Source: Melitaea cinxia (lineage: Eukaryota > Arthropoda > Insecta > Lepidoptera > Nymphalidae). Taken from it: a stretch of DNA of 64,000 nucleotides. Positions within the stretch are counted from its first letter, which is position 1, and each line of letters starts with the position of its first letter. The stretch is from assembly GCF_905220565.1 (NCBI RefSeq), contig NC_059399.1:12762501-12826500 (forward strand). Direction: 5' to 3'. A program made the translations under genes and the position numbers. The notes beneath the pieces are model-generated. The model was not told the origin of the DNA. It saw nothing but the letters and a program-made list of their open reading frames with translations, and searched no databases. Positions 39,323 through 49,800 of this stretch are shown in pieces.

Positions 39323-41494
39323 CGAACGCACGCACGCACGCACACACACGCACACACACACACGTGCGCGCACACATATCAGCCTATCACAGTCCACTGC
39401 TGGACATAAGTTCGCGCCAAAAATGGCAGTTTGGTCGTGTATTTTAAAGCCAGCAGTTGGATGGTTAGTCTGCCATCGGTCGGCGTTTTAAGTTACAAGA
39501 TGGTAGCGGAACTGCGTTATCCCTTAATCGCCTCGCCCTAAAGTTTCGCCCTAGAGAGGGGGTGGCTATATTCTTTGCTGCCATAACTTCACAGCCATAT
39601 ACAAGTTACCGCAGCAATGTAATGTCAATGATTTTCTATAATTTAAGTTATTTGTTTCGTTAATTACTTTCTTTTCATACACAGTTGATGCCCGTACTGT
39701 ATATAACGTCCACACTTCTGTCTATATACACTTACAATTATCTCAATAAAATCAGTTTCGGATCGACTTGTCATCGGGATCGGTTTCCCCTCATCAACTT
39801 CAAACTTCTCTCGCGTCTTTCATTCAACTGTAAACTGTACGCATTACATAAGCATCTAGTTGTCACTAAACATCCTATGCCCGCAAGGCGAGGAAGTAAG
39901 TAAACTGCTAGTACCACTAACGGCGGTCCGTGCGGCAGCGTGCGGCGCGGTGCGGGGCGAGCCGCGCGCGGCGGCGGCGGCGTGCGGCTGGCTGGCGGCG
40001 CTGGCGGCGCGCCGCGCGCCCGCGCTGCTGCCGCTGGCGCCGCGCCTCACGCACACCGCGCTCGCCTGCATCGGTAACGCCCTTCAAATATTCATTCGGC
40101 CTGGCACACCGAGCTACTCCACTGCGCGTTGCCGGATATTTGCTCTACTATGAGTGACGATCGCTATTTGGTATTTATGATAACGACCGGGACCGACGGC
40201 TTAACAATAATCCACGAGGACAGACGGCTAAGCTGAAAAAAAATATTTCTAAAAATACAAATATCTCCAACGGAAATCGAACCCGCAAACCGCCGGTGTT
40301 CAGGACTTGACAAACGCACCGTTGTACGATATCGTTTGTGAAAACGCTCGTAAAATTTATAATTTATATGAAACTCAACTTAAAACTTTAAAATCGAAAT
40401 TTAATTTTTAAAAATTTCATTCTTATATTGTTAAAATTATTTTGATACTGGTCTATAATATTTTACATTTTGACCTGAATAAACTGGGCTTTTCATAAAG
40501 TAAATACAAAACTCCAACTTTTTAACATAACAGTTTAATTTGAGTGAAATGGAAGGATGTCTGTTTAATAACACGATGTATGGTGAGTATAACATACCTA
40601 TAAAGACTCTTAAAAGTGTACGTCTGTAACATAAATTTCAAACGAGATTGTAATGAAAAGCCTGTAATAGTTAAACCTTTCGCGTAACCCGAATACCCGA
40701 AAATTCCCGACCCTCAGGCGGCGCGGCGCCCCGCAGCCAGATGGAGCCGCTGGCCGAGCTGCTGCTGGCGCTGAACCGCGCGCAGTGGCCGGCGGCGGCC
40801 GCGCTGCACACGTGGCTGCGCGCGTCGCTGGCGCCCGCCGGCTTCCCGTCCGCGCACGCCACCGACGCGCACAAGCACAAGTTCATCCAGGCCGTGCTCA
40901 GGTACAGAGCCCGATGAATCGCGGATCGATAGATAGATTCATTATACACGTAGAAGGTGTATCTATGCGCCATCTTGTGCTAAAACACAAAGATTAATCT
41001 TTTACAAATAATAATTAGATTGAAGCATCTATAAGAGATGTCGTTGAGGTCTGAGCGGGAAATATCTTGCTCAAAATTTGGAACAGCGTGACTGGTATCT
41101 CAAAATTGTAGAAGATCACAGCCAGATAGTACTGCTCTCGTGCAGTATTGTGTTCCTGTTGTAAGTAAGGTAGCCAGAGGAAAAGGAGGGTGAGGGGTTA
41201 GCATTGACAACGCACTTGCAATGATCCTGGTGTTGCTGGCGTACATAGACTACGGCGACCTATTATCAGATAAACTGTTCATTTGTTAACCACATTTATA
41301 ATATAAAAAATGTCAGCAGAATTATTTTAATTAGTTTCAATTGATTTATTTTATTATTATTTTTTTTTGACAGAGAAAAAGTGAGCAAGCGACGACTGTT
41401 GGAAAGTGTTCAAGAATTTTCGTTAGCGTGTCGTGGCCTGATAGGGACGGAGTACGCGCGCCAGTCAATCGCTTCGAAACAAATGGTAGCATAA
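25051..41494 (+). CDS. Ipo13: Importin-13 (karyopherin-beta family nuclear transport receptor)
   Basis: Eighteen exons: 25051-25206, 25881-26048, 26264-26380, 27309-27421, 27550-27726, 28555-28741, 28867-28892, 29184-29412, 30178-30354, 30722-30965, 32546-32736, 35404-35547, 36203-36346, 37050-37187, 38632-38893, 39888-40073, 40718-40901, 41374-41494. All phases agree, giving 987 residues (human 963). Diagnostic matches to human IPO13 include PGHYPLHETRSHLVFGLWYT in exon 8, and IGGAAPRSQ and VSKRRLLESVQEFSLACRGL at the end. It is an all-HEAT-repeat RanGTP-dependent carrier that imports proteins such as Ubc9 and Mago-Y14 and exports eIF1A. Exons 1-4 and 18 have ordinary base composition. Exons 6, 8, 10-13 and 15-17 are very GC-rich and alanine-rich. 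Met2 (25054) could also serve as start. Introns are full of repeats. It is divergent from Pontin. Confidence 0.95.
25380..25562 (-). mobile_element. Short repeat family C, partial reverse copy
   Basis: In importin-13 intron 1; reverse complement of the 3' two-thirds of the family at 3711. Confidence 0.65.
26694..26996 (+). mobile_element. Poly(A)-tailed short repeat (family C)
   Basis: In importin-13 intron 3. Near full-length copy ending in CGACCTAGTGATAT and a long A tract. Confidence 0.75.
27882..28017. repeat. AT minisatellite
   Basis: In importin-13 intron 5: repeated AACTTATATATATATAT blocks separated by TATACTATATAT variants. Confidence 0.9.
29445..29590 (+). repeat. Dispersed repeat family D, fragment
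   Basis: In importin-13 intron 8. It shares GGAGGAGGTTCTCAATTCGA and the following spacing, up to a GGTCCCAcTtAAATTT segment, with 63098-63225. Probably part of a mobile element 3' region. Confidence 0.55.
31580..31880. repeat. Diverged direct duplication
   Basis: Two ~78-nt blocks, about 31580-31657 and 31803-31880, are alignable along their length (both contain a TTTTTAATTAAA start and an ATTATTAAAAAT core). They are separated by about 145 nt. In importin-13 intron 10. Confidence 0.6.
32033..32162. mobile_element. Fold-back MITE
   Basis: The first ~62 nt (starting TAGTGTATGCAACTG) are the imperfect reverse complement of the last ~62 nt (ending CAGTTGCATAAACTA), around a short centre CTGCGCTCG. 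This is a small fold-back element of unknown transposase family, in importin-13 intron 10. Confidence 0.65.
33264..33387. repeat. (TTC)n / (GAA)n microsatellite
   Basis: About 120 nt of pure TTC repeat in importin-13 intron 11. It makes a meaningless poly-Leu frame on the plus strand. Confidence 0.97.
34009..34800 (+). pseudogene. Degraded hAT transposase relic (ZMYM1/52-kDa-repressor type)
   Basis: 34009-34275 is open for 88 codons with a start resembling the N-terminus of ZMYM1-like hAT proteins (FSLQKIDDFF). About 360 nt on, near 34630, another frame reads LTLSVATAERSFSKLKLIKN, the conserved dimerisation (hATC) motif of that group. Stops and a large deletion separate them. In importin-13 intron 11. 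Confidence 0.6.
34984..35272 (-). mobile_element. tRNA-derived SINE, diverged (family A)
   Basis: In importin-13 intron 11. The 3' end is near AGCCTGTAGCATCCCACTGC; the head at right has a B-box-like segment on the minus strand (GGTTTGATTCCCG). Confidence 0.6.
36770..37012. mobile_element. Short dispersed repeat (family B)
   Basis: In importin-13 intron 13. It starts near GTCCACTACTGGACATAGGC and contains ACGCTGCTGCCCGTCTTCGG. Copies occur at 39378, 41935 and 47324, and a variant at 45107. Probably a retroposon; internal promoter not identified. Confidence 0.65.
37554..38240. mobile_element. Composite Helitron/LINE-tail-like debris
   Basis: Starts at CTAG (37554-37557) followed by CGTCCCGCCCCGGCGTCGCAC, similar to the block at 62883. 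It ends with a segment (AAAACTGCATCAAAATCCGT onward) that also recurs at 63007. Borders are not exact. In importin-13 intron 14. Confidence 0.4.
38309..38591 (+). mobile_element. Poly(A)-tailed short repeat (family C)
   Basis: In importin-13 intron 14, ending in CGACCTAGTTGCAT plus A tract about 40 nt before exon 15. Confidence 0.7.
39283..39365. repeat. (ACGC)n/(AC)n microsatellite
   Basis: Tetranucleotide ACGC run with AC ends, in importin-13 intron 15. Confidence 0.95.
39378..39600. mobile_element. Short dispersed repeat (family B), internally deleted
   Basis: Starts at CAGCCTATCACAGTCCACTG and resumes at the GCCAGCAGTTGGATGG part of the family; the middle is missing. In importin-13 intron 15. 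Confidence 0.6.
40098..40326 (-). mobile_element. tRNA-derived SINE, 5' portion (family A)
   Basis: In importin-13 intron 16; body plus head with B-box-like segment near 40275 on the minus strand. Confidence 0.55.
41037..41292 (+). mobile_element. Short repeat family C, diverged
   Basis: In importin-13 intron 17. It keeps AGTATTGTGTTCCTGTTG and the ending TTGTTAACC in diverged form. Confidence 0.55.
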
Positions 41495-41713
41495 GTAGGA
41501 TTGACATTTTTATCTCAAACACCGAAGCGATTTCAATTGCTGTATGCAAATTACGTTATTGAGGTTAGGTTGCTCGTACACGTCGGTTGAAGTTCTTACA
41601 ACCTTCAATTCTAACTACAACCGTAACTGAGATTTGAACGAAGCTAAGTGAAAAAATAGTGTTGCACAAAGCATCTTTTAACATACGTTAAATCCTCTTA
41701 AAAAATCCTTCTT

Positions 41714-41719
41714 AATAAA
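41714..41719 (+). promoter_or_regulatory. Poly(A) signal AATAAA, importin-13
   Basis: AATAAA 220 nt after the importin-13 stop codon. First clear signal downstream; use not proven. Confidence 0.45.
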
Positions 41720-41934
41720 GCTAGTTTTTCGTGTCAGTTATACGTGGGAGATTTTTTAAGTAGTAGCATCGTGTCAAGTATGTTAATATAAGACGTCGAA
41801 ATAATATGCTTCTTGTCTCTGAGTTATTTTATTGAATAACGTTACAAATTATTAAAATTGACTGATTGTAATGTAGAACACAAAGCACTATTTCGAATGT
41901 TTTGTTTCGTCGTTCGAATGTCATCACTTCACTT

Positions 41935-42255
41935 CAGCCTATCGCAGTCCACTGCTGGACATAGGCCTTCTCAAGTCCGCGCCTAAATTGGTGCGAATTC
42001 ATCTCTTTTGCTTATCTCCACCACGCTGGGCAGATGGGTTGGTGGCCGAAGGGCTAGCTTTGTCGCACCGAAGACGTTGCTGTCCGTCTTCGGCCTGTGT
42101 ATTTGAAGCCAGCAGTTGGATGGTTATCCCGCCGTCGATCGGCTTTTTAAGTTTCAAGGTGGTAGTGGAACTGTGTTATCCCTTAATCGCCTCTTATGAC
42201 GCCCACGGGAAGAGAGGGGGTGGCTATATTCTTCAATGCCGTAGCCACACAGAGT
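41935..42255. mobile_element. Short dispersed repeat (family B), near full length
   Basis: Starts CAGCCTATCGCAGTCCACTG and ends near GCCGTAGCCACACAG. It is the longest copy in the window and defines the family as about 320 bp. Confidence 0.7.
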
Positions 42256-42761
42256 CGAAATGAAGTAGAGAAGAAGATATAATTTCTTATTAGTGATTTT
42301 TAAAAACTGACCGATTACTCATAAAATTCTCGATTCTCGATGATTCTCCTTCGAATCTACTAATCTGTAATGTTTTTTAAGTTCTTAATCGGTAGCACCT
42401 GTTTTAGGTGCAGTATATTTAACGAATAATAAACAATTGTCATGTTACTTAAACTATTTCGTAACAAACATATGTCATTAACAGTCAATTAATAAAGTTC
42501 GTTAGAAAATAGGAATGAATTTTGTTACATTATATCATTTTAGTCCTAGATATACTCGGTAATACAAAGAAAACATATTCGCACTAAATGCATAATTAGA
42601 ACAGTAATTTTTAAAACTCTTATTATAATAAAAACTATTAATATAATAATAAATGAAATCACATTCGTCATTATGAAATTTAACTTTAACGTGCTCAAAC
42701 ATATTCCATCTTTTACGGTTACCACCAAGGCTAAAAATCTTATTTTTTTGTTATTATTTAA

Positions 42762-42798
42762 GTTCTTTTTTTACTACTAGCAGTAGTAAAAAAAGAAC
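42762..42798. repeat. Perfect 17-bp hairpin, 3-nt loop
   Basis: Arms 42762-42778 (GTTCTTTTTTTACTACT) and 42782-42798 are exact reverse complements around AGC. It lies in the gap after importin-13. The loop is too short for a microRNA precursor. Confidence 0.85.
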
Positions 42799-43309
42799 CT
42801 CAAACTCAAATAGTTTTAGTACTAGCCGTTACTTTAGCAACACATTTTATTATATTCTGTCAACTTTTCTCTCCCTCTCTTCAAAAGCCTAGTTTAGTTA
42901 ATATTCTTCCAAAATGGTTCGTTTTGCTCACGGACCATTAAATTTCAAACGCAATATGTTTGAGGTTTAAATCATTCTCTAACTTAAACATAACTATAAC
43001 CACGTGTCGAGCAATCCGCCCCGAGAGACGATTTACCATATTTTTGTAGTAGTGTCTGACTATGTCATTTGAGATCCCTAAGTCTAGGAATCAATGTAAA
43101 TTATATATTTTTTGTAATATAATTTTGTAAATTTGTAGAAAGGTAAAAGCGTACCGCGTGTGACATGTAATAATTTTGGTGCTCAATTTATTTCTGATAT
43201 ATATGTTTTTATATTAAGATAGGCTTGCGTTTGACCACTATTTCACATGATGTTAAGTGAAAATGCAATCTAGGATGGAGCACGCTTACCTAAAAGTAAC
43301 CTATTCAGT

Positions 43310-43798
43310 CGTGACGTAAAGATGTAGGTTGTAATTATCCGAAAACACAGACGCTGGTAAGTTCAATTCTTTGGGCGTACCTATTAAGAATGTACTAGCG
43401 AATCGCTTAGTGCGTATAGTGGGAATGTCAAACATATAAGGGTGGCGTAACGCAGTGCGTCTGGTTGTACGAAGATGGAAGGGACAGGGAGGAATCAGGT
43501 CGTGGAGTTCCTGCGCACACTCTCCGAAGTGTATCCGATAAAAAACCGACCGGCCGGCCACCCTGCGCCGATGGTCCAAGCTTGCAGCGATCAGTGTATC
43601 ATCCCCGATGAGCCTCTTGGCTCGCCTCAATTGACTCAAGAAGCTCCTGCTAGTACTTGGCTGACCCGTACCAAAGATGATAGTAGAACTCCATGCATGA
43701 GCGAACTTGCGCTCGAAGTACTGTCTTATCTTCGAGAGGGCGCCCAGTTTTTGTGTATTATATATTTTTAATAATTCGTTATTAAAATTAAGAAACAA
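43310..43798 (-). pseudogene. Jockey-like LINE ORF2 C-terminal fragment
   Basis: A minus-strand frame of about 160 codons contains HRRRVAGRSVFYRIHFGEC, RTKRFASTFLIGT and NLPASVFSDNYNL. This is the typical tail of Jockey/CR1-like LINE polymerases. It is 5'-truncated, but with no stop in 160 codons it may be a fairly young insertion. Confidence 0.7.
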
Positions 43799-43799
43799 A

Positions 43800-45100
43800 A
43801 ATATGGTCTTTACAGTTAATTAATTTACAATTTTTCTGTGTATTTTTATAAAACTTTCGAACTTGAATCGAGATGAAAATATGCAGGATACAATATAACA
43901 TAAATTGAGCAATAATTCGCAACTTCATTTACACCGATACAGCAATAGTTTAAATAAATTAGTCTTCTGTTAAGTAACAACAATGTGTGTAGTAGTAGTG
44001 TGTGTAGCGGAGAAAAAATCATTACTTCCAAAGACTTGTCTACGAATAAAAGTTACTATTATTTCATAAGTGGCGATCACAATAACAGTAAAAATGTAAA
44101 AATTCATTTTTGACAGTTTTTAAACCATGTCAATACGGCCTTCAAGATCAAAACAGGTGTAAAGGTCATATCTTCATCAAATGAAAGAACGTTTTCTGTT
44201 TTGAAGCGAATCTACGATAATTATATAGTGTAGACGTTTTAATTTATCACTTATTGCAAGTATCATACACATTCATTTGTAAATTTCGTCATATAACATT
44301 TTATTACTTTAGTACTAAGAAACTAGTAAAGTATGAAAGTGAAAAATAAAGAAATATATATTTAATAATGTTTTATTATTCATATAATGGTATGTATAAG
44401 TAACCTTAATCTAATTAAATCGAACAAAAACAGTACAATTTTGCAATAAACGTTGTCAAAAATGCATATACCATTGCCAACAAAATATCTGACCTCAATA
44501 CCTAACCCATAACCAAAATAAATCATCTTATAAAACAGACTACAGACAAATTTTATTAAAATATTTACCAATGAACTTATGAAACTTATAGAAGTTTTGA
44601 AAACAGTCTTATAGTTACCGTTACTAGGATAAAGCGAACTTAGACTACGTTAGACTAGCTTCTAGCGCTTTAGTTTGACATTATTTTCGTCAATAATATA
44701 TAATTGAAGTGATTCAAGTACGTGTAACCAACTTTGTTAGTTTTCGATATTTCGAATGACCTTGTAACATATTAAAAATAATTTTAAAACTTCATTATAA
44801 CTTTCCTCTAATGCGTGTATTTTCCATCTAATGTTTTCCTTCTTAAATACAAAGCTATGGAGCTAAAATTACCTTTATTTACCAAAAAGTTTAACTTTTT
44901 TATGTTAGTTAAATTATAGTTATTTAAGTGGTTACTACAACTAGAATATGGAAAGTCATTACAATAATTTACAAAATATACTTGATTCTTAAATTATGGA
45001 ATATATAGAATAATGGAATATCTTCCACACCTGCTATTATAAGCGCATCTTAGTAAAACACAAATGACGATTCATACATTGAGACAATTTTAATAATCAT
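43800..45100. other. Gene-poor AT-rich gap
   Basis: Nothing recognisable apart from short AT-rich runs. Confidence 0.45.
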
Positions 45101-45106
45101 CCATCC

Positions 45107-45285
45107 ATCAACACTTACAAGTCCACTGCTGGACGTAGGCCTCCCATATTGCTCGCCACTCCATTCGGTCATGTCCACTTTGGTCAGTCGTCAGTCTACC
45201 TGGTTGGCCTGTGCTTCTTTTGCCGAGACGTGGCCGCCATTCGAGATCCTTTCTTCCCCATTGGTCGTCGGTTCTTCTAACAATA
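45107..45285. mobile_element. Short dispersed repeat, variant of family B
   Basis: Starts AAGTCCACTGCTGGACGTAGGC, then diverges from the other family B copies (CTCGCCACTCCATTCGGTC). Probably a related retroposon family. Confidence 0.5.
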
Positions 45286-45289
45286 CTAA

Positions 45290-46716
45290 CGTTTTATTTA
45301 TACTATCATTTAATTACATAATTAACTCAAACTGATCGTTAAGACGGCTAAAACCTAACAATTTTAAACCTGACAAATGTAAAGTTGAATTAAATGATCT
45401 TTTAACCTAACACCAATCTAATATTGGTCATAAATGCTAATATGATGGTTAAATAGATTATTATAAATCGTTACATAGAGGATACATAATTATGAGAATA
45501 TAATGAATAAAGTGCAAATGCATAATAATATTTTAAATTTTTATATATTTTTATTAATATTCTATTCAATAGCATGGATCGGTCAAATTGACTGACTTGA
45601 AACTTTGTATTATATATAAACCACATATATAAGTGGCTGAAAACATGGTCCAATGTTCAGCGACTTCTTACATCAATTAATATTCTGCTATAATTAGTTA
45701 ATCTATGATGTTTACGTTTATTGATACATTTGAAAGATATAACTATTTAGTAGTAAAAAAGTATTAAATCGATTAAGTCATTTTAGAGAATTATTTAGAA
45801 TGTAGATAGGTAGGCTTTTCTTAATTCTATTACTCTTAAATACTTCTTAAATACGTTTTATTTATTTCAAAAACTTCTTATAGTTTATTTATAGCAATGA
45901 GTATGATGGGTGTGGTTGAGATCACAAATCAATCCTTAAAAATATTCTTACATTGACAACTTAAATCTTAACAGTACAATGAAATTTGTTGCGTATTAAA
46001 ATGGATGTTTCATTATAGGAATTAATGAAATTTCTTTTTATAACTAAGAAGTTGAATGAGATGAAATATAAATTAAAAGTAGTCTATAACTTTATGACTA
46101 AAGATATAAAAATAGTCTTTTACTTAGTAATTCATTCATTGAACGAATATTTTAAAATTATGACTAAGTAATGGGCTCGCTAGATTAAAAATAAAAATTA
46201 GAAACATATAAAGGAACAAAAGTGCAGGTAACTCACGTAATAAAGTATCCTTAGTTATAAAAGATTAATATATAATAATAGCACAACAAAGAAACGTCTA
46301 CATAGTTTAATTTTAAAAATCTTAAAATTACTGACTATATTAAAACTGTTATATTCATACGTCCCAGACGGCAGTTTTTTTTTTTCATACTACAAACGAG
46401 ATTTCAAAAAATAACATAAACAGATTAATTGATCAAAAAGATAAATATTACCGAAAATTTGCTGCAGATGCAGTGTGACATCACTACAAACGACGATAGA
46501 CACTCACAGATGCAACACAATCGCACTGTGAATGTCTATAGCGACGAGCCCGCTGTATTCGACTTATGCTGGGTTTCCATATTCAAACATCATTTCATTT
46601 TGCTTACAAACCATTAATTTTAGCGCATGTCTTGTTTGAAATTTAACGGTTAATAAAGCAAATTAATCGTTTTCGGAATACAGCAATCGGGCATTACCCG
46701 CAGAGCCCTCAGCGCG
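45290..46716. other. AT-rich sequence downstream of the SIAH-like gene
   Basis: Likely 3' flank or 3' UTR of the minus-strand gene ending at 46810 or 46717. No other feature seen. Confidence 0.4.
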
Positions 46717-46809
46717 TTACTCGTGGTCGTCGGTTGCGGGCGCGTCGGCCAGTCCGTGAGTCTCGTAGCGCACGATGCGGCCCTCGCTCACGTACACGAC
46801 ACACTCTAA
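46717..46809 (-). other. In-frame 30-codon extension after the TGA of the SIAH-like gene
   Basis: Immediately after TGA the same frame continues for 30 codons (starting LECVVYVSEGRIVRYETHG) before TAA. The stretch is GC-rich and codon-like in contrast to the AT-rich flank beyond it. It could be stop-codon readthrough (context TGA-T), a recent CGA-to-TGA nonsense change, or chance. Confidence 0.5.
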
Positions 46810-49800
46810 TCAGGAATCCGACTCGACCGCTGGCTCGACTGGCACTTCGCGTTTGTTGATCTCGACCACGAAATCCAGGAACTTGTCCGGTTCGCAGAAT
46901 CGGTTTTTGAATCGCAAAAAGTTGAGCGCTTGATCGAGGGTCAGGTGGAAGCAGTCCTGACGACTCACGTTGAGAGACGAACTCTCCAAATCGCTGTGCG
47001 TTGCACGCGTGTATACTAGCTTCCTGTCGTTGTGTTGACCGGTGACTGTAACCTAGAGTAAAAAATAAAGAAAATTAATGCATATAGATGTCATTAAAAG
47101 TGAAAGAAAAGAACAACAGAGATGAGTGTAGGTTACACATAATTAACTTTTTATAACTTTAACTGTGACTTCTTACACTAACATTATATTATCGGATATG
47201 TAAACAATAACCAAACATAGGTCTAGTCCTGGGGTCGGCAACCTGCAGCTCGCGAGCCACATTCGGCTCTTTGGATGTGAAGCTGTGGCTCTTTAGTTCC
47301 ATAAGCAATTATACTTCATCATTACAGCCTATACAGTCCACTGCTGGACATAGGCCTCCACAAGTTTACGCCAAAAATAACGTGAACTCATGTGTTTTGC
47401 CCATAGTCACCACGCTGGGCAGGCGGGTTGGTGACCGCAGTACTGGCTTTGTCGCACCGAAGACGCTGCTGCCCGTCTTCGGCCTGTGTATTTCAAAGCC
47501 AGCAGTTGGATGGTTATCCCGCCACCGGTCGGCTTCTTAAGTTCCAAGGTGGTTGTGGAACCTTGTTATCCCTTAGCCGCCTCTTACGACACCCACGGGA
47601 AGAGACGGGGAGAGAATCAATTATACTTGATTTTATCAAAAAAAAAAAGAAAATTAAATTATCCACGAAATTTTGAAGTTTCACTGCATTATACACTATG
47701 AAGCGCTTTGTGCCCTAAACATTTTCGGCTGAAATAGTTGAAGTTATGAATTTGGTAATCAAAATTGTTAATAGCATCTTTTCAAAAGCACTCTACCACC
47801 GCCAGTTTAAAGAATTGTTAAACGAAATCGAGACTCAGTGTTCAGACCTCCTTTTTCATAATAAAGTGCGATAGCTTTTCAAAGTTATTGGAGTGCTTAC
47901 TACCTTCGGATCAATATATTCGTGCGAGCAAGCTTTCTGTATGATTATAATTAAAAGTAAAGTAAGACGGCAGTTAAAAAAAGAAAATTTATGCCATGTT
48001 TGAAACTTAAAACAACAAGATATGAGCCAAATTTATTCAAACTTTCTAAAACCATGCAAAGCCAACGCTCCCGTTGAATTTGTTTGCTCAAAAATTATAT
48101 GTTCTTGTTTTTGGAACGAAGTTCCTTACGGCAGGCTTGACATTTGGCTGGGCGAGCGAACTAAAAAAAATGTGATACTAAAACCGTAAGAAAAATATAT
48201 AACGGAAGTGACGTAATATCAGTCACACGACTGTATAATATGACGTTGGTAAAACTAAAATATTGCTAGTAAAATTATTTATGTAATTTTATACTGTCGA
48301 CAAAAATAAATAAAGACAGGCAGTTTTTTTTTATTGCACTTAATAGTTTGAATTATTATTTTTATGATTATTTTGTTTTATTTTGTTTGATTTATTTTAT
48401 TTTACGGTATTTGTTATTTTCTATAATACTAAATTTCCTAAATATTTTTATGTACTTAATTAAAAACCAATCAACAAAATTAAAACAAAAATCAAGAACT
48501 AGAAAATATATATATAAAATTCAACATTTTTTTTTAAATCGTGTTGCTTCTATACTATTTTTTTTATTACATATTACATTGTTTAGTAAAGTTTAAATTT
48601 TCTACTTGAATATCTATACAAGCCATCGCTCCCATTGAATTTGTTTGCCCAATTGTTTGTTATTGAAGTACAAGTTAAGGTTGTCAGTAAATGTTTAAAC
48701 GTTTTAATGTTTATACTTAAATAATAGGTAATTATCTAATAACTCCATATAAATATGTATCTATATTATCTAATTTATTGTGAAAAACACGACAAATATA
48801 TGAATAAATAGATTTTTTTATGAATATTTTTTTTTTACCAAAAAAACTTACTATGCGAGTACTATAATCATTATCATTTTCATCTTATATATCATTTTCA
48901 TTATCATTTTATAGTTTACAAAAGGCGTATTGTATTTTTAATGATTAGAATTTGATTTAAAAAAAAAAGCTTAAGAATATTATGTAATTAGGTATAGTTC
49001 GCGTCATGTGAAAAGAACGCTGGCCTTGAAGCTGCGCAGAGGCGATTTATCGGTCTATTTTAGTGTTGCCCAAATGCAAGAACAAGACGAGACTTAGCCA
49101 GTCTTGGTCTTGGTCTTGCGCCAATACACCTGGTCTTGGTCTTGGTCTTGGTCTTGCGCTCCCAGTCTTGGTCTTGGTCTTGGTCTTGCAGCAAGAGTCT
49201 TGCAAGTCTTGCAATTACCTATTAGTCTATTACTATTTATTAAAGTTTACTTTAAATCTTAGAAAAACGTATTAGAATTGGAACATTGTGAGCTTGAATT
49301 AACATAGCCATAGTAAAGATCAAGCAGATTAATAAATAACTGAAGATTTGATAAGAAATTCGAAAAATCAACTGACCTATATGTCGTTTTCCATGGAAGT
49401 AACTGTTTCTTAATAAACATTTATGATTTATAAGCTTACATTTGCTAAAACATGTAAAAAAACAAATTAATTACAATAACTTGACTGTATTTTAAAGAAC
49501 AATACTTATCTGTCTAGAAAGAGATTGAACCCTCAACTTATAAGAAATTTAATAAAAGAGTTTTACGATTTATCATTTATTTGAATAAAAAATAAAATAC
49601 AACACAAATCAACAGCTTTATCATTAGGTTATGATACTTTATATAAATTTTTTTGACCAAGAATTAATACAAAGTAACCATCTGGCTGACTCATCACTTA
49701 ACCTATTTCTATGTTTTCTAATTACTAATGATGCTTTAGAAAATAACCTCTCAGCAGGTACTGAAGTTGCAGGTATTGAGAGAAAATCACGGGCCATTTT

